64,000 bases of DNA from Myroides odoratus (GCF_001549985.1 NZ_LROZ01000002.1:1-64000); one strand, 5' to 3'. Positions 8,738-17,451 are shown, numbered from the stretch's first letter. Notes: generated from the letters alone by a model not told the origin. Program-made: numbers and translations.

Positions 8738-9700
8738 ATGAAAAAAAATAGACCAAACGCCCTAACTTTTATCCCCTTACTTCTATGGTTCTTCGTCAGT
8801 CAAACCCTAGTCGGGCAACATTCTTTTTACAGCATCCAATTGGGGGATTATAAAGTAACTGCCCTAAGTGATGGCAGTGTAGATATTGATGTAGATGAAT
8901 TATTTGATGCGCAAGAGGGATTAAAAGCTAGCGATTTAACAACAAAAGCATTCTTGCAAAACCCCGTAGAAGTCAGTATCAATTCCTATCTCATTCAATC
9001 CCCAACCCAAACGATTCTAGTTGATGTAGGTGCAGGTGAGCTCTTTGGTGCATCAGCAGGAAAATTAGTACAAAGTCTACATGCGTATGGACTCCAACCC
9101 GAGGATATTACGGATATTTTGATTACTCATATTCATGTTGATCATGCTGGTGGATTAGCACTAGACAACAAGAGAGTCTATCCCAATGCTATCATTCACA
9201 TCAATGAAGTAGAATTCACCTATTGGTTAACAACCATGAATAGTGATGAGGCGAGAAATACCTTATCAGCAGAACAAAAAAAGATTGTAGTAGGTGTTCA
9301 AAACGCAGTTTCTCTATATCGGGATTCCAATCAAATTGCAACTTTTAAAAACCAAATCGGGCCACTCTTCCCTCATATAGAAGTACTCCCTACAGTAGGC
9401 CATACCCCTGGTCATACTGTCTATGTCCTACATAGTCAAGACGAGCAGATCTATTTTTGGGGAGATTTAGTCCATGTCGTAAGCGTTCAGTTTGAAGCCC
9501 CATTCCTGACGAATCACTTTGATGAAGATCAAAATCTAGCTAAAAGTGTTCGCAATTCGTTTTACCAGCATATGGCACAAAAACAGTCCTTAATAGCTGG
9601 AGCCCATCAATCTTTTCCTGGTTTTGGTCGAATCCGCCAAATGGATAATCACTATGAATGGATAGCTGTTCCTTACAGTGTCACAGGGCGTACAAAATAG
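8738..9700 (+). CDS. Exported MBL-fold metallohydrolase
   Basis: The 320-residue protein has an N-terminal signal sequence ending near VGQ (about residue 27), so it is periplasmic or secreted. Metal-binding motifs of the metallo-beta-lactamase fold are complete: HIHVDHAGG near 130, GHTPGHT near 222, GDLVH near 243 and a late His in GAHQSFPGFG near 290. The layout resembles the methyl-parathion-hydrolase/lactonase branch, but the substrate cannot be read from sequence. The gene is convergent with an HxlR regulator 14 bases away and has its own promoter and a repeated upstream motif. Confidence 0.85.
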   Translation: MKKNRPNALTFIPLLLWFFVSQTLVGQHSFYSIQLGDYKVTALSDGSVDIDVDELFDAQEGLKASDLTTKAFLQNPVEVSINSYLIQSPTQTILVDVGAGELFGASAGKLVQSLHAYGLQPEDITDILITHIHVDHAGGLALDNKRVYPNAIIHINEVEFTYWLTTMNSDEARNTLSAEQKKIVVGVQNAVSLYRDSNQIATFKNQIGPLFPHIEVLPTVGHTPGHTVYVLHSQDEQIYFWGDLVHVVSVQFEAPFLTNHFDEDQNLAKSVRNSFYQHMAQKQSLIAGAHQSFPGFGRIRQMDNHYEWIAVPYSVTGRTK

Positions 9701-9714
9701 AGTCTTTACTCTTC

Positions 9715-10047
9715 TTACTTGTACCCTTCCATATTGTATTTTTGATTCCACAGCGTAAGTTGATTCAATATTTTAAGCAGTTCAATGCCTTTTTCGGTCA
9801 ACTGGTATTCCACGCGTAAGGGGACCTCATGGTAGGCCGTACGAATAACAATTTCATCTTCTACCAATTCCTTTAATTGCTGCGTCAATACTTTTTTAGA
9901 GATAATTTCTACTCGAGCAAATACTTCTCCAAAACGCAGCGTTTTGATTCCTATGGCATAAATAATAATTGGTTTCCATTTCGTTCCAATAGTAGCCATG
10001 GTACGAGTCATAGGGCAATTGTGACAGATAAATATATCGTTTTTCAT
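9715..10047 (-). CDS. HxlR-family transcriptional regulator
   Basis: This is a 110-residue winged-helix protein of the HxlR (MarR-like) family. The hallmark N-terminal Cys is in CHNCPMTRTM, followed by IGTKWKPIIIYAI and the recognition region ISKKVLTQQLKELVEDEIVIR. The wing reads EVPLRVEYQLTEKG. ATG at 10047 is chosen because MKNDIFICHNCP is the standard family beginning. HxlR proteins usually control a divergent neighbour and often sense electrophiles through the Cys; here no divergent gene follows, only a lone terminator hairpin. Confidence 0.85.
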   Translation of the reverse strand: MKNDIFICHNCPMTRTMATIGTKWKPIIIYAIGIKTLRFGEVFARVEIISKKVLTQQLKELVEDEIVIRTAYHEVPLRVEYQLTEKGIELLKILNQLTLWNQKYNMEGYK

Positions 10048-10152
10048 TGGATTTATTTCTACCAGCAAGATACGAACAAAATAAAGGCAAACGCAATATG
10101 ATTTACGCTCCTGTGTACTCGATGACGCAGTAGTCCAAGGACTACAAATTAA

Positions 10153-10184
10153 AAAAAGCATTGTAGTGTTCTACAATGCTTTTT
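10153..10184. terminator. Bidirectional hairpin without an obvious gene
   Basis: AAAAAGCATTGTAG (10153-10166) pairs perfectly with CTACAATGCTTTTT (10171-10184). It lies upstream of the HxlR start. The following 270 bases up to 10456 hold no convincing gene, so it looks orphaned. Confidence 0.65.
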
Positions 10185-10456
10185 CTATATAAACGATGAA
10201 ATTTTCAATAATTAATTCAGCTTCCAATTATATCCCACACCTATTGCGATTGGTAATAACTCGTTATCTATGGACACACAGCTACGTCTTTAACGTCATC
10301 ATAATTATCTATCGACTTTTTATAACGGATAGGTACTTAAAATGCAGCGCTAATTTTATTTTCTTTTCAGCCAAATAAACAACTAGATTTCCATAGTGAA
10401 ACACGCTATAAACCATTCCTTACCCTAGTTTCTGTAGCTAAACTAGCCCAAGAACT

Positions 10457-11095
10457 TTAGTACTGTACTAAATTCTTTATGTTAGGTAAAAATGCGCCAT
10501 GAATACAAAATACTTCCCTTACCTCTTCAGGACGGATCTCTAAGTTTTCAAAAGCGGAGTTATCACTCACAAGAAATAAATTTCCATCTTCCGTATACTT
10601 CTTGAAGCGATAACATAAAATCCCTCTATTTTCAACCACAAACACATAAATTTGCCACGGTAAAAGTTCTTGGAGCTCTATTTTTTTCACTAAGACATAA
10701 GAGCTAACTTTAACCGTAGGAAACATATTTTCTACGCCAATCTGAAAAGCCATATCAACTTCTTCAGCAATTGGAAAAACACAAGAAGGAGAGGTTCCAC
10801 AGCATTTTTCTGGATTCAAGAAATATTCGATATGATGATCAACAGAAATCATTTTTACGCGTCGATCATCAAGATTGATATTTAAAATAGCATTGGGCTG
10901 TGCAAGAAATAAGTCGTTTAAATCAATTTTGTATTTTTTACATACTGCTATAATTTTATCATAGGCCAATGTTTCCCGTTTTTTCCAGGTTGATAATGTA
11001 TTTGGTTTTATTTCCAATACTTGAGCTAGTTCTAAATCACTTTTGTATCCAAGTAGCTGTTTTAATCTTGTAATTACTTCGTTTACATGTACCAT
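10457..11095 (-). CDS. CI/S24-like repressor lacking the catalytic Ser-Lys
   Basis: The 212-residue protein has an N-terminal CI-type HTH (residues about 1-60; LELAQVLEIKPNTLSTWKKR) and a C-terminal LexA/S24-like domain (about 95-205). The usual GDSM is replaced by VENM, so the nucleophilic Ser is Asn. The VKRL lysine position aligns with Tyr in LCYRFKK. Autocleavage therefore looks impossible, which suggests a regulator that dimerises through a dead S24 domain. It is monocistronic, with an unusual C-rich motif 100-165 bases upstream. It does not sit in a visible prophage. Confidence 0.75.
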   Translation of the reverse strand: MVHVNEVITRLKQLLGYKSDLELAQVLEIKPNTLSTWKKRETLAYDKIIAVCKKYKIDLNDLFLAQPNAILNINLDDRRVKMISVDHHIEYFLNPEKCCGTSPSCVFPIAEEVDMAFQIGVENMFPTVKVSSYVLVKKIELQELLPWQIYVFVVENRGILCYRFKKYTEDGNLFLVSDNSAFENLEIRPEEVREVFCIHGAFLPNIKNLVQY

Positions 11096-11193
11096 TGTTT
11101 TCCGTTTTTAAAAGCATTCGTTCTATCCATTAAAAACAACTATTGTGCCAAAAAATTCTCATATGGCCACTTTTTAATAAAAAACCATAAAAA

Positions 11194-11260
11194 AACACCC
11201 CTTTATTCAACGAACATCAACTGATTTTTTCGCGAAAACTCCCACTCTAACACCCCCTAT
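11194..11260. promoter_or_regulatory. Shared cis-module, copy A
   Basis: AACACCCC (11194-11201), CAACGAACATCAAC (11208-11221) and AACACCCCCTAT (11249-11260) lie upstream of the S24-like repressor gene. The same three elements recur at 19942-20005. Confidence 0.35.
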
Positions 11261-11432
11261 ATTGCACTTTTTAGTCTAAAAAAAACCTTTGTTTTCCAGT
11301 TATATATTCGCTAAATAAACCTACAACTAGGCCTCTATGACTTGCTTAAACTAGTTGAGCTGGAGCCCTCCTTCCAAAGATTAACATGCTTTCTCGTTTA
11401 CAAATGAGGTTGGAATTTCTAATTTATCCCAT

Positions 11433-11475
11433 AAAAAAATCCACAGTAGCTTTTAAATGCTCCTGTGGATTTTTT
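11433..11475 (-). terminator. Terminator of the lipocalin gene
   Basis: ATCCACAG and CTGTGGAT arms are flanked by A and T runs. It lies about 60-100 bases after the lipocalin stop codon on the minus strand. Confidence 0.65.
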
Positions 11476-11532
11476 ACTTTGTTTCCTTTATTTTTTATTC
11501 CTTCTTTTCCATATTTATTCTAAGTGAGATAC

Positions 11533-12078
11533 TTAATCTTCCTTATTGTGGTTGACCCAAATCAAACGAGAAACGTCATAACCTACCTCTTGAGCTAATG
11601 TGAGATACTGCTGTTTAACCGTTTCAGGTATAGTTTTTTCTCGGGACAAAATCCAAAGGTAATCTAAGCTTTTTCCCGCTACTAATGCATATTGGTAATC
11701 GGCATCTAAGGCTATTACATTGTAACCGGAATAAAAAGGACCAAAAAAACTAACTTTAAGTTCAGCTACATGCTTATTTCCTCTAAATTTAGCAAGACCT
11801 TCTGCTTGTTTCCATTCTTTGTCCTTGATGTGAAAACCGCGGTTGATCACTAGTACATTTCCATCCTCATCCAAACTATACGATGCAGTGGTGTTGTCCA
11901 AATCACGTTCGAAATAAAAGTCAAAACGCGCAATTTCATACCAAGTTCCTAAATAACGCTCCACATCAAAATCTTCCACAGCGTGCGCTTTCTCAGGTAT
12001 GGAACGCCCACCACAAGAAAATAAAGCGAAAGAAAATAGAATCAATAAACTTCTTTTATAATATGTAGGTATAGTCAT
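11533..12078 (-). CDS. blc: Bacterial lipocalin (Blc-like) lipoprotein
   Basis: The 181-residue protein has a lipoprotein signal ending LFSC (Cys at 22). The lipocalin signature GTWYEIARFDFYFERDL follows near residues 45-61, and the C-terminal part (YALVAGKSLDYLWILSR) is typical of Blc. Blc binds lysophospholipids or fatty acids at the outer membrane and is induced by envelope stress in E. coli. Length is normal for the family. It stands alone with its own terminator. The family call is firm; the physiological ligand here is unknown. Confidence 0.9.
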   Translation of the reverse strand: MTIPTYYKRSLLILFSFALFSCGGRSIPEKAHAVEDFDVERYLGTWYEIARFDFYFERDLDNTTASYSLDEDGNVLVINRGFHIKDKEWKQAEGLAKFRGNKHVAELKVSFFGPFYSGYNVIALDADYQYALVAGKSLDYLWILSREKTIPETVKQQYLTLAQEVGYDVSRLIWVNHNKED

Positions 12079-12286
12079 AAGGGTATCGTTTCTTTCAAAG
12101 ATAAAAAAATCAAATACAGCAACCTATATTAATTAGAATTATTTTAAATAACATATTCAACCAGATGGCAAGACCTCTTTTTCTCCTTTCCAAAAGTAAA
12201 ACCCCCATTTTTAGGGATGTTTATTTCCTAACAAAAGGGTACTTTTACCTGTAGCAAAAACACCCAAAATAAATCCAGATTCCCCC

Positions 12287-12994
12287 ATGACTGCATTACA
12301 CAAACTAGAACAAGAATTAGATATTCAATACCCAGCACTCTATACCAGATTATATGCTGATGGTATGTTGGATTTTGGTCCAACAGGGATACATTGGGCA
12401 GAAATCACGTTTCCAAAACTCAAACTAAACCCTCCGCTTTTACTCTTTGGGGAGGATATTGAAATTTGGGATCCTGTTGCATATAAGGATGGAATTTTAG
12501 AACTCAAAGACCCTGAGGTTTATGAAATTGCAACACACTACCAATTCATCCCCTTTGCAAAAAATGGCACAGGTGATTTATATGTTTTTCAATATGACTT
12601 ACAAAATGGGACAGATATCCCGATTACCTTCTTTCCTCATGATGATTGTGAAGCTGAAGTAGTCGCAAAAAACCTCCAAGATTTTATTTTCAGACAATTA
12701 CTAGAAGCAACTCGAGAGATTGACGATTATGCGATGGTATTTGAAGAGGAAGAAGAAGCAATCAAACGCAATTTACAACAGCAATTGCGCACCCACCGCC
12801 CCTATTTAACAGATCGACAAGTCCTGTTATTAGAAGAAATCTACAAAAGAAAGTTGGTTGCATACACGTATAAATTACCCAACGGAGGTCAACAAAACGC
12901 GGAAGGACTAACTACTTTTGATGAAGTAGAAGCCCTCTTACAACGCGAAATCAATTTCGAACACCTCAACAAAACCTTTGATTATACCGTTTAA
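12287..12994 (+). CDS. SMI1/KNR4 (SUKH-1) family protein
   Basis: The 235-residue cytoplasmic protein has a SUKH-type domain over about residues 1-150. It opens with LHKLEQELDIQYPALYTRLY, and FIPFAKNGTGDLYVFQYD near 89-106 matches the conserved IPF..G.GD..-F core. The last 80 residues are charged and helical, ending in a short beta-rich tail. SUKH proteins are often immunity proteins against polymorphic toxins, but standalone housekeeping-like members are common, and no toxin gene is adjacent. The next gene follows after 32 bases and may be cotranscribed. Confidence 0.7.
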   Translation: MTALHKLEQELDIQYPALYTRLYADGMLDFGPTGIHWAEITFPKLKLNPPLLLFGEDIEIWDPVAYKDGILELKDPEVYEIATHYQFIPFAKNGTGDLYVFQYDLQNGTDIPITFFPHDDCEAEVVAKNLQDFIFRQLLEATREIDDYAMVFEEEEEAIKRNLQQQLRTHRPYLTDRQVLLLEEIYKRKLVAYTYKLPNGGQQNAEGLTTFDEVEALLQREINFEHLNKTFDYTV

Positions 12995-13026
12995 TAAAAC
13001 AACCATCTCTTCATCCAACTAGGGTT

Positions 13027-13491
13027 ATGAAAAAACAGCATACAGTAAAAATAGTCGGCATCCTACTTAGTTTATTCTTGGGAAGTACAGCAAAAATTCA
13101 AGCACAGGAACATTTTATAGGCCCTTCGATTAGTTATCAATATCAAAAGGGAAGTATTCTTAAAACAGGAATTTACTATGCTACTAATTTCAACTCCAAT
13201 CACATCGTAAAATTGGACGCTACGGCAAACTTTACTTGGATTCAAAACAAGTACACTGTGATTCCCGAACTAGCCGCTACCTACTATTCAGCAATGTATT
13301 ATATCGGTTTTTTTGGTCGAGCTGAACTGACCCCTTATACTATAAGTCCTAAAGTAGGACTCTCTTTATTTACTTTTTTTGAAATCGATTTAGGATATGG
13401 GTTTTCGATTGCAGATAAAACCGATTACCGTCCGATAAAAGGAGTTACTACTTCAATACGATTTAATATTCCCTTGAATAGCAAATTTTAG
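13027..13491 (+). CDS. Small outer-membrane beta-barrel-like protein
   Basis: The 154-residue product has a signal peptide ending IQAQ near residue 27. The remainder consists of alternating hydrophobic/polar strands rich in Tyr and Phe, for example SYQYQKGSILKTGIYYATNF and FFEIDLGYGFSI. It ends in hydrophobic strands and a Phe at the C-terminus, as for an outer-membrane barrel. It is short for an 8-stranded barrel but plausible. It may be cotranscribed with the SUKH gene. No specific family is recognised. Confidence 0.6.
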   Translation: MKKQHTVKIVGILLSLFLGSTAKIQAQEHFIGPSISYQYQKGSILKTGIYYATNFNSNHIVKLDATANFTWIQNKYTVIPELAATYYSAMYYIGFFGRAELTPYTISPKVGLSLFTFFEIDLGYGFSIADKTDYRPIKGVTTSIRFNIPLNSKF

Positions 13492-13539
13492 TCTTCTACG
13501 CTAGAAATCTAACCTGCACTTGTGTTTTATTTAGTTGCA

Positions 13540-14307
13540 TTATTCCTTCACTCCATACAACAGTATTCGCTTAAATGCATATAAAGCAGGTAATTGAGTA
13601 AAAGTTTGTGCTATTTCTGCTTGAAAAGCCGATACAAACGCAGTCTTTTCCTCTTCTTCTAATCGTTCCAGATAAGGAATCAAAGCTGAACCTGCAATAA
13701 ATTCAAATAAGATAGTATGATCAGGCGCAATGATAGGATAAACCCGTTGGGAGATATTCAATTGACGCAGTCCTTGATCAAACATAATTTGAGCATAAGC
13801 ATCCAAGCTCAATACGGGTGATGGTCTATTCCAACCGTTTAATTGCGTTTTAAAAGGCTCCGAATCTGCAAGCTGATACAGCAATTTATTGAGTATATTT
13901 TCTGATTGACAAGGCATTTGTACAGCAAATTGCCCTCCTGTATCCAATTTTGAAATCAGTTGGGGAAACAATAGGTCATGCTGGTCTGACCATTGTAGAG
14001 CAGCATTGCTAAAAATTAAATCCCAAGTCTCTGATGTTGAGGCGAATTCTTCAATAGTCTGTTGTTTAAACGTGAGTCTAGCGGATTGCAAGGGCTGTGC
14101 TTTTGCAAGCATTTCAGCAGAAGAATCGATACCTGTAAAGTGGACGTGCTTCCATTTGTCTGTTAACAAGGCTGTTTGCTCTCCCGTTCCACAACCTAGA
14201 TCGACCGCTTTTTGAATACTCGCTTCTTGAATTTCTTTACTTAAATCGAAAAATGGCAAAAAACGAACGTCTTTAAATTTATTGTATTGAGTTGGATCCC
14301 AAGGCAT
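13540..14307 (-). CDS. Trans-aconitate 2-methyltransferase-like SAM methyltransferase
   Basis: The 255-residue protein begins MPWDPTQYNKFKDVRFLPF, closely matching the start of Tam (W-x-P-x-x-Y-x-x-F-x-x-x-R). SAM motif I is VDLGCGTGEQT near residue 35, the acidic end of motif II is TGIDSSAEML near 58, and SNAALQW near 112 is the post-motif typical of Tam. Tam methylates trans-aconitate, a by-product inhibitor of aconitase. It is monocistronic and convergent with the barrel gene. Substrate is assigned by family only. Confidence 0.8.
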   Translation of the reverse strand: MPWDPTQYNKFKDVRFLPFFDLSKEIQEASIQKAVDLGCGTGEQTALLTDKWKHVHFTGIDSSAEMLAKAQPLQSARLTFKQQTIEEFASTSETWDLIFSNAALQWSDQHDLLFPQLISKLDTGGQFAVQMPCQSENILNKLLYQLADSEPFKTQLNGWNRPSPVLSLDAYAQIMFDQGLRQLNISQRVYPIIAPDHTILFEFIAGSALIPYLERLEEEEKTAFVSAFQAEIAQTFTQLPALYAFKRILLYGVKE

Positions 14308-14509
14308 ATGATGTGTTTTTAAATGAGAGATAAAGTTACGTTATCTCATGCACAATTAGGCCTTTAATTTGGCAAAAACACGGGGTGATTAATGTGAATC
14401 TGGAAATTTTTCAAGGGGAATACTGTCTTTTTGGAAAGTCGTAAAATTGTTGCAGCACTTGCCTTGATCAGACAGCGACTTTGACTTTTTTATACCCCCT
14501 ACTGCAAAT

Positions 14510-15136
14510 CTATTTTTTTGTGATTCGATAAGTGCAACGATGTGCTCCTGAGAGGATATACTCAACGCGTTCCACTTGAAAATCAGGGCCGATTAATTGT
14601 CTAAAGTTGTTTAATTCACTGCGACAAAATCCTTGACACACCGTTGCTGCTGCACAAATAGGACAATGATTTTCAATAAAAATATAGCTGTCGCCCTCTT
14701 CCTTTTGCCATTCAGCCATATACCCTTCTTGTGTTCGTATTGTTACCAGCCGATCCAGGAACTCATCTATCGAATTTGGATCACCAATCACCGTTTCATA
14801 GTGTTGATATACTTTCTTTTCTCGGTCAGTAATGAGTAAATCCAACGCATTCTCACCAAAGAGCTTTCTTACAGCTTCAATCATTTCAACCGTAACCTGA
14901 GCATGTGTATTGGGAAATTTAGCTAACCCTTGATCGGTCAGGCTATAATATGCAATTGGTCGTCCGACTCCTTCGCTTTTAAACGCAGCTGACACCAATC
15001 CTTCTTTCAAAAGTTTTTGTAGCTGTAAGCGGGCGCCTTCTTTTGTAATTTCCAATTGATCTGCAAGATCAGCGGCTATCACTTCCCCTCGCATTTTCAA
15101 TTGCATCAAAATTCGGTCAGTTGAACTCTTTTTCAT
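14510..15136 (-). CDS. SufR-like winged-helix regulator with a Cys cluster
   Basis: The 208-residue protein has an N-terminal DeoR/ArsR-type winged helix (about 5-70; EVIAADLADQLEITKEGARL). Its C-terminal domain contains Cys in HCPICAAATVCQGFC and GAHRC, consistent with a [4Fe-4S] ligand set as in SufR, the Fe-S-sensing repressor. It is divergent from sod, and the 190-base gap holds a near-perfect 38-base operator plus promoters for both sides. It probably senses Fe-S or oxidative status to control the sod operon and perhaps itself. Exact cluster ligands are inference. Confidence 0.8.
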   Translation of the reverse strand: MKKSSTDRILMQLKMRGEVIAADLADQLEITKEGARLQLQKLLKEGLVSAAFKSEGVGRPIAYYSLTDQGLAKFPNTHAQVTVEMIEAVRKLFGENALDLLITDREKKVYQHYETVIGDPNSIDEFLDRLVTIRTQEGYMAEWQKEEGDSYIFIENHCPICAAATVCQGFCRSELNNFRQLIGPDFQVERVEYILSGAHRCTYRITKK

Positions 15137-15168
15137 TTACCAAATAAAATATTGTTTTATTATCCCTA

Positions 15169-15176
15169 CAAAGGTA
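15169..15176 (-). promoter_or_regulatory. -7 box of the SufR-like gene
   Basis: On the minus strand this reads TACCTTTG, matching TAnnTTTG, 33 bases before the start at 15136. The arms AATAAAA and TTTTATT, 5 bases apart, lie between it and the gene and may be an autoregulatory site. Confidence 0.55.
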
Positions 15177-15247
15177 TTCTTTTTTTCTAGCATCGTACCA
15201 ATACCCCGTATAAATTGAATTATTGAAGATTATTTCTTTTCACTACA

Positions 15248-15285
15248 TTTTTAATTAAACAAGTAAAAACTTGTTTAATTAAAAA
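15248..15285. promoter_or_regulatory. 38-base palindromic operator in the sod promoter
   Basis: TTTTTAATTAAACAAGT (15248-15264) and ACTTGTTTAATTAAAAA (15269-15285) are perfect 17-base inverted arms around AAAA. The right arm contains the TTG (15271-15273) that serves as -33 element for the -7 box at 15293, so bound repressor would block transcription. It is the natural site for the divergent SufR-like protein. There is no coding gene upstream for it to terminate. Confidence 0.75.
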
Positions 15286-15292
15286 TTACGAC

Positions 15293-15300
15293 TACTTTTG
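15293..15300 (+). promoter_or_regulatory. -7 box of the sod operon
   Basis: TACTTTTG matches TAnnTTTG exactly; the TTG at 15271 is 19 bases upstream. The ATG is 28 bases downstream. Confidence 0.7.
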
Positions 15301-15328
15301 TACAAGCGTTTAATTCAAAACATAAACC

Positions 15329-15952
15329 ATGAGTAATTTTAATTTACCCGCTCTTGCTTATGCATACGATGCATTAGAGCCTCACTTTGATCAAGAAACA
15401 ATGAAGATTCACCACAGTAAGCATCACCAAGCGTACGTGGACAATTTAAATAATGCACTAGCAGGAACACCTAATGAAACTAAGAGTATAGAAGAAATCT
15501 TAGGCAATATTAATGCGTATGCTCCAGCAGTGAGAAACAACGGTGGAGGTCATTTCAACCACACCTTATTCTGGAGTATCCTCTCTCCTACTGCTCAACT
15601 TGCGCCAAAAGGAAAATTAGCGGAAGCGATTGTACAAACTTTTGGAAGTCTTGAAAGTCTAAAAGAAGAAATTAAAAAAGTAGGATTGAGCCAATTTGGT
15701 TCAGGATGGGCCTGGTTATTTGTAAAAGCAGATGGCACATTGGCTGTAACTGGAACGCCAAATCAAGATAATCCACTTATGGATACCAACGGAGCAAACC
15801 AAGGATATCCAATTTTGGGTGTTGATGTATGGGAACATGCATACTACCTAAAATACCAAAATAGAAGAGCAGATTACCTAGATGCTTTTTGGTCTGTATT
15901 GGACTGGTCACTTGTTGAGCAACACTATAATACGGCTCTTGCAAACCTATAA
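15329..15952 (+). CDS. sodA: Superoxide dismutase, Fe/Mn family
   Basis: The 207-residue enzyme converts superoxide to peroxide and oxygen. All four metal ligands are visible: His in [13 protein letters not shown] near 27, His in [10 protein letters not shown] near 78, and Asp and His in [13 protein letters not shown] near 165-169. GSGWAWL is present. Metal choice (Fe or Mn) cannot be fixed from motifs, so the gene symbol is provisional. No signal peptide, so cytoplasmic. It is first in a likely four-gene operon with DUF2480, an FMN reductase and a ferredoxin, under an unusually long palindromic operator. Confidence 0.95.
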   Translation: MSNFNLPALAYAYDALEPHFDQETMKIHHSKHHQAYVDNLNNALAGTPNETKSIEEILGNINAYAPAVRNNGGGHFNHTLFWSILSPTAQLAPKGKLAEAIVQTFGSLESLKEEIKKVGLSQFGSGWAWLFVKADGTLAVTGTPNQDNPLMDTNGANQGYPILGVDVWEHAYYLKYQNRRADYLDAFWSVLDWSLVEQHYNTALANL

Positions 15953-16008
15953 TAAATACGAGTAGTCTTGTGGTTAACCATAAGGCTACTTTTTAATCTC
16001 AATTCCCC

Positions 16009-16506
16009 ATGGCAACAGATACAATCGTAAATAAAGTAGCCGCTTCAGGCATCATTGCTTTCGACCTCATGATGCATGAACCCACCATTGAAGTAGTAGG
16101 ATTTGATCTCAAACCTTTACTTTACATGGAAATGATTATCAAGGAAAAAGAATTTAGAACTGCCGTTGCTCAGGTTGATTTTTCTAGCTATCGCAATAAA
16201 GCAGTAGCTGTTTACTGCTCTGTTGACGCAATTATTCCGCAATGGGTATATATGGTTATTGCAGACAAGCTATACAGTGAAACAACCCTTTTTAAGTTTT
16301 GCACACCAGAGGCACTTAAACTTGAATTATGGGAATCTAATGTACAACAGGCAGACATAACGGACTATCACAATCAAAAAGTAGTCGTACGAGCCAATCC
16401 AGACATCCACCCTTCACTCTATATGACGGCATCCAAAAAATTAAAACCCATCGTAAAATCACTACTCTATGGGGAAATTGGAATGCCTAAAGTAATTTTT
16501 AAATAA
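16009..16506 (+). CDS. DUF2480 family protein
   Basis: The 165-residue protein matches the Bacteroidota DUF2480 family (start IVNKVAASGIIAFDLMMHEP, and DFSSYRNKAVAVYCSVDAIIPQWVYM). In many Flavobacteria this family sits beside SUF Fe-S assembly genes; its biochemical role is unknown. Here it lies 56 bases after sod and 11 before an FMN reductase, with a ferredoxin two genes on. That context again points to Fe-S or redox maintenance. No membrane segment or signal is present. Confidence 0.8.
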   Translation: MATDTIVNKVAASGIIAFDLMMHEPTIEVVGFDLKPLLYMEMIIKEKEFRTAVAQVDFSSYRNKAVAVYCSVDAIIPQWVYMVIADKLYSETTLFKFCTPEALKLELWESNVQQADITDYHNQKVVVRANPDIHPSLYMTASKKLKPIVKSLLYGEIGMPKVIFK

Positions 16507-16517
16507 TACCTCAACAC

Positions 16518-17054
16518 ATGAAAGCCCTCATTTTTACAGGCGCCTTGGAACGAAGAGCAGACTCTACTTCTGAGCGCTTATCTCAATATTTGAGTGATGA
16601 ACTCACCACAATGGGAATCGAAACGTCCCTATTTAAAATAGCTGAATCAGGTATTCCTCTCTTTGATATTACCTCAATGCGAACACCCAATGCCGTAGAA
16701 TTAATGAATATACAGTTTCGCGAAGCCGATATTCACCTTTGGCTTACACCTCTTTATCACGGAAGTATGACAGGTGCAATGAAAAACTGTTTTGATTGGT
16801 TGGAAATAAGTGCCAAATCTCCCGCTCCCTATTTAACCGGAAAAACGGTGGGATTGGTATGCTGGGCAGATGGTGTTCAAGCCATGCAAGGAATCAATGC
16901 GATGGACGCCGTTGCAAAAGCGTTACGCGCATGGCCTGCTCCTTATAGTGTAGCCATCCAACGAAGTGAACTCTATGTGGAAAATGGATCCATCAATCCA
17001 AAATATCAAGAACGCTTCCGCACTCTTTTACAGCTTATCACAAAAAAAGACTAG
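16518..17054 (+). CDS. NAD(P)H-dependent FMN reductase
   Basis: The 178-residue flavodoxin-like protein starts [21 protein letters not shown], the phosphate-binding loop of FMN reductases. It contains [21 protein letters not shown] near 75-95, the conserved P-x-Y-x-x-x-x-G-x-x-K-N-x-x-D-W motif. Such enzymes supply reduced flavin or reduce quinones. It is 11 bases after DUF2480 and 4 bases before the ferredoxin start, so cotranscription and possible electron transfer to the ferredoxin are likely. Substrate is not determinable. Confidence 0.85.
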   Translation: MKALIFTGALERRADSTSERLSQYLSDELTTMGIETSLFKIAESGIPLFDITSMRTPNAVELMNIQFREADIHLWLTPLYHGSMTGAMKNCFDWLEISAKSPAPYLTGKTVGLVCWADGVQAMQGINAMDAVAKALRAWPAPYSVAIQRSELYVENGSINPKYQERFRTLLQLITKKD

Positions 17055-17058
17055 CAGT

Positions 17059-17409
17059 ATGGCAACCATGATAACGGATCAATGTATCAATTGCGGGGCC
17101 TGTGAACCAGAATGTCCAAATAACGCAATATACGAAGGTTCAGATGACTGGCGCTACAGAGAAGGAACCGCGCTAAAAGGGAGGATAACATTACCAGATG
17201 GAACGGAAATTGATGCAGATGAATTTCAGGATAGTATAGCAGATGATATCTACTATATTGTTCCAGGTAAATGTACAGAATGTAAAGGTCACTTTGGAGA
17301 ACCCCAATGTGCAGCAGTTTGTCCTGTAGATTGTTGTATTGACGACCCAGATCACGAGGAAAGTGAGGAAGTATTACTACAGCGTTTTTCTTTTTTACAA
17401 CAGCAATAA
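17059..17409 (+). CDS. Ferredoxin with two [4Fe-4S] motifs
   Basis: This 116-residue ferredoxin has [12 protein letters not shown] near residue 9 (C-x2-C-x2-C-x3-C-P). The second set is [18 protein letters not shown] near 73, with the longer C-x2-C-x8-C-x3-C-P spacing seen in YfhL/FdIII-type ferredoxins. A 30-residue insertion lies between the motifs and an acidic tail ends the protein. ATG at 17059 is chosen because it sits just before the first cluster motif; an in-frame upstream extension overlaps the reductase gene. As last gene of the sod operon it probably carries electrons for the adjacent flavin enzyme. Confidence 0.9.
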   Translation: MATMITDQCINCGACEPECPNNAIYEGSDDWRYREGTALKGRITLPDGTEIDADEFQDSIADDIYYIVPGKCTECKGHFGEPQCAAVCPVDCCIDDPDHEESEEVLLQRFSFLQQQ

Positions 17410-17418
17410 ATGCCAAAC

Positions 17419-17451
17419 AATAAGCCTATCCTTTATCAGAATAGGCTTATT
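17419..17451. terminator. Terminator of the sod operon
   Basis: AATAAGCCTAT (17419-17429) and ATAGGCTTATT (17441-17451) form an 11-bp stem 10 bases after the ferredoxin stop. It lies between convergent genes and may serve both. Confidence 0.75.

Noticed and set aside
10196..10378. 60-aa plus-strand frame
   Set aside because: Composition is AT-driven and it lacks a promoter, domain or conserved pattern.
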